Shown here: positions 60,901-64,000 of the stretch, piece by piece
Layout of the letters: every line of letters begins with the position of its first letter
Position numbering within the stretch: the first letter of the stretch is position 1
Assembly: GCA_039922875.1 (NCBI GenBank)
Contig: JBDTDV010000016.1
Location: forward strand, 100,881 to 164,880
Length of the DNA: 64,000 bases
Reading direction: 5' to 3'
DNA from: JBDTDV01 sp039922875
Lineage (GTDB): Bacteria > Actinomycetota > Actinomycetes > Actinomycetales > Microbacteriaceae
Made by a program: the position numbers and the translations under genes
Notes under the pieces: generated by a model
What the model was told of the DNA's origin: nothing
What the model saw: only the letters and a program-made list of their open reading frames with translations
Database searches by the model: none

Positions 60901-61440
60901 CACGCCAGCGCCACCATCGCAGACATTCTGGCATCCGAGTCAACCCACGATGGTGATACGGTCACGATCGCCGGGCTGATCACCAGTGTTCAACACCGCA
61001 CCGCGCGCAAGTCTGGAAATCAATACGGCATGATCCAGGTCGAGGATTTCGGCGCCGAGATCACGGTGCTGTTCATGGGCAAGGCGTATCAGGAATTTGC
61101 TCCGGCGTTGATCAACGACACGATCGTGGTCGTTCGCGGCCGGGTGAGCATGCGCGATGACGGAATGAATCTGCACGCGTTCAACCTGTTCAGCCCCGAC
61201 CTCGGCCAGAGCGTCGCCACCGGCCCGCTGGTGCTTTCGATGCCGGACGCCCGAGCCACCACCGACACCGTCGCTGCCCTCGGCGATGTTCTGGTGCGGC
61301 ACGCCGGCGATAGTGAGGTGCGGTTACGTTTGGTCAAGGGCGATACCGCGCGGGTTTTCGAGGTCCCATATCCCGTGGCGGTCAGCGCAGATCTCTACGG
61401 GGAACTGAAGAGCCTTCTCGGGCCGCACTGTTTCGGCTAG
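57919..61440 (+). CDS. dnaE: DNA polymerase III subunit α
   Basis: Replicative polymerase, 1173 residues. It starts at TTG 57919, with CGGAGAA six bases upstream, and reads MSPRDDSFVHLHVHSEYSMLDG, the PHP domain. The palm has PDFDVDFDD (415-423) and a further Asp in KMDFLGL (near 580). Then come the fingers, the tandem HhH and a C-terminal OB domain (VTIAGLITSVQHRTARKSGNQYGMIQVEDF). TTG starts on an essential gene are rare and it may tune expression. It follows the rluD-like gene by 15 bases. Confidence 0.96.
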   Translation: MSPRDDSFVHLHVHSEYSMLDGAAHVKPLIEAAVAEGMPAVAITDHGNMFGAYDFWKTATAAGIKPIIGTEAYITPGTARGDKTRVRWGNSAQSGDDVGGSGAYTHMTLLSETTTGMHNLFRLSSRASIEGFYFKPRMDRELLSQYSQGIIATTGCAGGEVQTRLRLGQYAEAKAAAAEFRDIFGADNYFCEVMDHGIDVERRTMTDLLRLAKELNLPLVASNDLHYTKAQDAIAHAALLCVQSASTLDDPNRFKFDSDEFYLKSAAQMRRLFSDHPDACDNTLLIAERCGVEFNTHANYMPRFPVPDGETEDSWFIKEVEKGLIDRYPNGIPDAVRERADYEIGIIRQMGFPGYFLVVADFINWSKRNNIRVGPGRGSGAGSMAAYAMRITDLDPLKHGLIFERFLNPDRVSMPDFDVDFDDRRRGEVIHYVTGKYGDARVAQIVTYGTIKAKQALKDSSRVLGFPFGMGEKLTKAMPPAIMGKDIPLTGVFDPEHPRYREAGDLRAAVESDPEARTVFDTALGLENLKRQWGVHAAGVIMSSDPLIDIIPIMKREQDGQIVTQLDYPACESLGLIKMDFLGLRNLTIIDDALDNIKANRGFRPVLEDLGLDDAAAYDLLARGDTLGVFQLDGGAMRSLLRLMKPDNFEDISAVIALYRPGPMGANSHTNYALRKNGLQEITPIHPELAEPLLEVLGGTYGLIVYQEQVMSVAQKLAGFTLAQADLLRRAMGKKKKSELDKQFAGFSAGMTANGYSMDAVTTLWNILVPFSDYAFNKAHSAAYGVVSYWTAYLKAHYPAEYMAGLLTSVGDSKDKLAIYLNECRRMGIKVLPPDVNESIGFFAAVGEDIRFGLGAVRNVGFSVVDAIRQARETQGAFTSFHDFLRKVPISVTNKRTIESLIKAGAFDSLGSTRRALLEIHEDAVDSVVSDKRAAANGQVGFDFDGLWDEPQADRLAPDRPEWAKRDKLAFEREMLGLYVSDHPLAGLELQLAKHASATIADILASESTHDGDTVTIAGLITSVQHRTARKSGNQYGMIQVEDFGAEITVLFMGKAYQEFAPALINDTIVVVRGRVSMRDDGMNLHAFNLFSPDLGQSVATGPLVLSMPDARATTDTVAALGDVLVRHAGDSEVRLRLVKGDTARVFEVPYPVAVSADLYGELKSLLGPHCFG

Positions 61441-61504
61441 CCACGCGGGTCGTCCCGGCGCGAAACAGCCGCCTCATTCGGCTCACCGGGCACAGGATTT
61501 CGTG

Positions 61505-61525
61505 GCTGCATGCAGCGGATAGGCT
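61505..61525. promoter_or_regulatory. 12-bp palindrome and -10 hexamer upstream of hisD
   Basis: GCTGCATGCAGC (61505-61516) is a perfect palindrome; TAGGCT (61520-61525) follows, nine bases before the hisD ATG. The palindrome is in the -35/-10 spacer, as repressor operators often are. No ribosome-binding site is visible, so the message may have a very short leader. Confidence 0.5.
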
Positions 61526-61534
61526 GGATGCGCC

Positions 61535-62842
61535 ATGATCCAGACCATTGACCTTCGGGAAATCCAACCAAGCCGTGTCGCCTATCGAGAGTTCGTTCCC
61601 CGGCCGAAAATCGATGTTCAGGTGGCGATGGATGCCGCAGGTTCGCTGATCGAGGCGGTCCGGCGCGATGGCCGCGCAGCCCTGGAGGACCAGGCACAGC
61701 GCTTCGATGGGGTGCGCCCGGCGGAAATCCGGGTGCCGGCCGACCGAATCTCCGCTGCCGTGGCGGGATTGCCCGCCGACGTGCGTGATGCATTGGAGAG
61801 CGCCATCGACCGGGTGCGTCGGGCCACAGCAGCCCAGCTGCCCCGGCCGATCATCACCGAGATCGCGCCGGGCGCCAGGATCGAGCAGCGCTGGCAACCT
61901 GTGGCCAGAGCGGGGTTGTACGTGCCGGGCGGAAAGGCGGTCTATCCCTCCAGCGTCGTGATGAATGTCGTTCCGGCGCAGATTGCCGGAGTCTCCTCGA
62001 TCGCTCTAGCGTCACCGCCGCAACGCTCGTTCGGTGGCCAGGTGCACCCGACCATCCTGGCAGCGGCCGGATTGCTGGGGGTCGAAGAGATCTACGCCAT
62101 GGGTGGGGCAGGCGCGATCGGCGCGTTGGCCTGGGGGGTTCCGGAGCTCGGCCTGGAACCGGTCCAGCTGATCACAGGGCCCGGAAACATCTACGTGGCC
62201 GCAGCCAAACGGATCGTCCGCGGGCAGGCCGGCATCGACGCGGAGGCCGGCACCACCGAGATCCTGGTGATCGCCGATGCCGCGGCAGACCCGCACCTCG
62301 TGGCGGCCGACCTGCTCAGCCAGGCGGAGCACGACGAGGCGGCCGCTGCCCTCCTGGTGACCGACTCCCCGGAGCTGGCCACCCGTGTGCTGGCCGAACT
62401 GGAGGACCAGACCCGTTCGACCGCGCACGCGGAACGCGCTGGGACAGCGCTGTCCGGTCCGCAGTCGGCGCTCGTGCTGGTGAACGATATGGCCGCGGCG
62501 GCCCAGTTCAGCAACACGTACGGTCCGGAGCATCTGGAGATTCAAACCGCGCACCCGGATGCCGTGCTGGCGATGATCGAGAGCGCCGGCGCGATTTTCA
62601 TCGGTCCGCATTCGCCGGTCAGTCTCGGCGATTATCTGGCCGGCTCCAACCATGTGCTACCAACCGGGGGACAGGCCAGGTTCTCCTCCGGTCTCGGCGC
62701 GTACTCCTTCCTGCGGCCGCAGCAGATCATTCGCTATGACCGGGACGCCCTCCTGGAGGTCAGCGCCAAGATTGTCACCCTGGCCGGCTGCGAGGACCTG
62801 CCGGCACACGGCGACGCCGTGACTGCTCGGTTCAGCCGCTGA
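61535..62842 (+). CDS. hisD: Histidinol dehydrogenase
   Basis: Zinc- and NAD-dependent final two steps of histidine synthesis. The 435 residues include GLYVPGGKAVYPSSVVMNVVPA, GPGNIYVAAAKRIV, TYGPEHLEI with the catalytic Glu-His pair (about 331-332), and SLGDYLAGSNHVLPTGGQARF. No other his gene is in the window, and nrdR follows after 39 bases. The upstream palindrome may be its regulator site. Confidence 0.96.
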   Translation: MIQTIDLREIQPSRVAYREFVPRPKIDVQVAMDAAGSLIEAVRRDGRAALEDQAQRFDGVRPAEIRVPADRISAAVAGLPADVRDALESAIDRVRRATAAQLPRPIITEIAPGARIEQRWQPVARAGLYVPGGKAVYPSSVVMNVVPAQIAGVSSIALASPPQRSFGGQVHPTILAAAGLLGVEEIYAMGGAGAIGALAWGVPELGLEPVQLITGPGNIYVAAAKRIVRGQAGIDAEAGTTEILVIADAAADPHLVAADLLSQAEHDEAAAALLVTDSPELATRVLAELEDQTRSTAHAERAGTALSGPQSALVLVNDMAAAAQFSNTYGPEHLEIQTAHPDAVLAMIESAGAIFIGPHSPVSLGDYLAGSNHVLPTGGQARFSSGLGAYSFLRPQQIIRYDRDALLEVSAKIVTLAGCEDLPAHGDAVTARFSR

Positions 62843-62866
62843 ACGCCGGGTGACCCGCCGGTCGGC

Positions 62867-62872
62867 TATCCT
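62867..62872 (+). promoter_or_regulatory. -10 hexamer of nrdR
   Basis: TATCCT lies nine bases before the nrdR ATG. No Shine-Dalgarno element is present, which suggests a very short or absent leader. Confidence 0.4.
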
Positions 62873-62881
62873 GACAGCACC

Positions 62882-63355
62882 ATGTTCTGCCCGTTCTGCC
62901 GCCACCCAGACTCCCGAGTGATCGATTCGCGAACCAGCGATGATGGCCTATCCATCCGGCGCCGGCGCCAATGCCCGGAGTGCGGACGCAGGTTCAGCAC
63001 CACCGAGACCGCGAGTCTGAACGTGATCAAGCGCAGCGGCGTGCTCGAGCCGTTCAGCAGGGAGAAGATTGTCACCGGTGTGCGCAAGGCGTGCCAGGGG
63101 CGCCCGGTGACCGATACCGATCTCGCGGTGCTCGCCCAGCGCGTGGAGGAGTCGATCCGCTCCACCGGCACCTCACAAATCGAGGCGAACGATATCGGGC
63201 TGGCGATTCTTGCGCCGTTGCGCGAATTGGACGAGGTGGCGTACCTCCGTTTCGCCAGCGTTTATCAGGGATTCGAGTCGCTGGACGATTTCGAATCGGC
63301 GATCGGGCGGCTTCGGATCAACCACGGCTCCGCTGCCGGCGAGTCCGACAGCTGA
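62882..63355 (+). CDS. nrdR: Transcriptional repressor NrdR
   Basis: Repressor of ribonucleotide reductase genes that senses dATP/ATP. The 157 residues have the N-terminal zinc ribbon (Cys3, Cys6, Cys31, Cys34: MFCPFC ... QCPECGRRFSTTE) and an ATP-cone domain (VIKRSGVLEPFSREKIVTGVRKACQGRPVTD). Its targets, the nrd genes, are not in this window. With dnaE and dgt nearby it makes a DNA-precursor and replication cluster. pyrD follows by five bases. Confidence 0.97.
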   Translation: MFCPFCRHPDSRVIDSRTSDDGLSIRRRRQCPECGRRFSTTETASLNVIKRSGVLEPFSREKIVTGVRKACQGRPVTDTDLAVLAQRVEESIRSTGTSQIEANDIGLAILAPLRELDEVAYLRFASVYQGFESLDDFESAIGRLRINHGSAAGESDS

Positions 63356-63360
63356 GCGCA

Positions 63361-64000
63361 ATGTACCGGTTTTTGTTCTGGCACGTTCTGGCCAAACTGG
63401 AACCCGAGCGTGCCCACCGGCTCGCCTTCGCGGTGATCCGGGCGCTGCCGCACAGCGGCCTCGGCCGGGTCCTGCGACACTTCACGATGCCGCGGACCGA
63501 CCAATCGGTGACCGCCCTCGGCATCCGTTTCGATACCCCGTTCGGGGTGGCTGCCGGGTTCGACAAGGACGGCAAAGCGGTGCTGGGATTGGGACTGCTC
63601 GGCTTCGGCCACGTCGAGGTCGGCACCGTCACCGCGATCGCGCAACCCGGAAACCCTCGGCCGCGGTTGTTCCGGCTGATTCCGGACCGTGCCCTGGTGA
63701 ATCGGATGGGCTTCAACAATGGCTCGGCCGCGGTCGCGGCAGGCAGGCTGCATCGGATCGTGAATCGGAGCGCCCGCCCGGTGCTCGGGGTCAACATCGG
63801 CAAGAGCCGGGTGGTGGATGTCGCGGCCGCCACCGCCGATTATCTGTCCAGCGCTGCTTCGGTGGCGGCTACGGCGGACTATCTCGTGGTCAACGTCAGC
63901 TCACCGAACACGCCAGGTCTGCGCGGCCTCCAAGAGCTCGACAAGCTGACTCCGCTGCTCACGGCCGTTGCGCAGGCGGCGGCCGGAACGCCGTTGCTGG
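63361..64000 (+). CDS. pyrD: Dihydroorotate dehydrogenase (quinone), N-terminal part
   Basis: At least 213 residues, cut off by the right edge. It starts MYRFLFWHVLAKLEPERAHRLAF, with the N-terminal amphipathic membrane-binding helix of class 2 enzymes, then FGVAAGFDKDGKAV, GHVEVGTVT, NRMGFNNGSA and VNVSSPNTPGLRGLQ (the catalytic Ser region). It oxidises dihydroorotate to orotate in pyrimidine synthesis and passes electrons to quinone. The C-terminal FMN residues lie outside the window. Confidence 0.94.
   Translation, partial: MYRFLFWHVLAKLEPERAHRLAFAVIRALPHSGLGRVLRHFTMPRTDQSVTALGIRFDTPFGVAAGFDKDGKAVLGLGLLGFGHVEVGTVTAIAQPGNPRPRLFRLIPDRALVNRMGFNNGSAAVAAGRLHRIVNRSARPVLGVNIGKSRVVDVAAATADYLSSAASVAATADYLVVNVSSPNTPGLRGLQELDKLTPLLTAVAQAAAGTPLL

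Noticed and set aside
1..64000. tRNA, rRNA, riboswitch or T-box elements
   Set aside because: No cloverleaf, conserved rRNA segment or T-box sequence was found by eye; gaps are short. A covariance-model search would be decisive.

Overview
The window comes from a high-GC Gram-positive bacterium. GTG and TTG starts are common, genes overlap by 1-11 bases, and the order mraZ-rsmH-ftsL-ftsI-murE-murF-mraY-murD-ftsW-murG-murC-ftsQ-ftsZ-yggS-sepF is the actinobacterial division and cell-wall (dcw) cluster. DUF3040, a pseudo-rhomboid/DUF2156 fusion, a DnaJ2-type dnaJ behind an HrcA/CIRCE switch, DivIVA (Wag31) and the style of HemW, DnaE and PhoH point to Micrococcales, most likely Microbacteriaceae. 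MurE lacks the DNPR motif of meso-diaminopimelate-adding enzymes, which fits the B-type peptidoglycan of that family. No tRNA, rRNA, CRISPR array, insertion sequence or prophage gene was seen. Almost every gene is a housekeeping gene.

Layout. 1-2.4 kb: start of a divergent polyprenyl synthetase, a DUF3040 membrane protein with a clear terminator, and pyruvate:quinone oxidoreductase (poxB). 2.4-19.5 kb: the dcw operon, opened by an MraZ-box array, with structured gaps before murC and ftsZ. 19.5-24.8 kb: an App1-like phosphatase on the minus strand, a TetR regulator with a likely operator, and a four-gene osmoprotectant ABC transporter. 24.8-43.5 kb: leuS, comEA-comEC, holA, rpsT (minus), lepA, DUF1990, hemW, DUF4870 (minus), hrcA-dnaJ-rsmE, HIT-phoH-ybeY-corC-era. 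43.6-47.4 kb: a likely aminoacyl-phosphatidylglycerol hydrolase and synthase pair. 47.4-49.4 kb: leuA behind a 14-codon leader peptide and two mutually exclusive hairpins. 49.4-55.2 kb: UPF0126 channel (minus), recO, uppS, a DsbA-like protein with a coupled 47-aa microprotein, dusB and dgt. 55.2-64 kb: yggT, divIVA, lspA, rluD-type synthase, dnaE, hisD, nrdR and the start of pyrD.

How it fits together. The two ends of the window hold the two halves of the usual actinobacterial division neighbourhood. In many actinobacteria sepF is followed directly by yggT-divIVA-lspA; here about 35.7 kb of unrelated core genes lie between sepF and yggT. The most informative regulatory DNA is the leuA leader (translational attenuator model), the CIRCE element before hrcA, the MraZ boxes, and a recurring -10-like hexamer six to nine bases before start codons that lack a normal Shine-Dalgarno site, suggesting leaderless transcripts.

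Limits: everything was read by eye. Start codons were chosen from Shine-Dalgarno position, overlap and family length; promoters and dyads are predictions.
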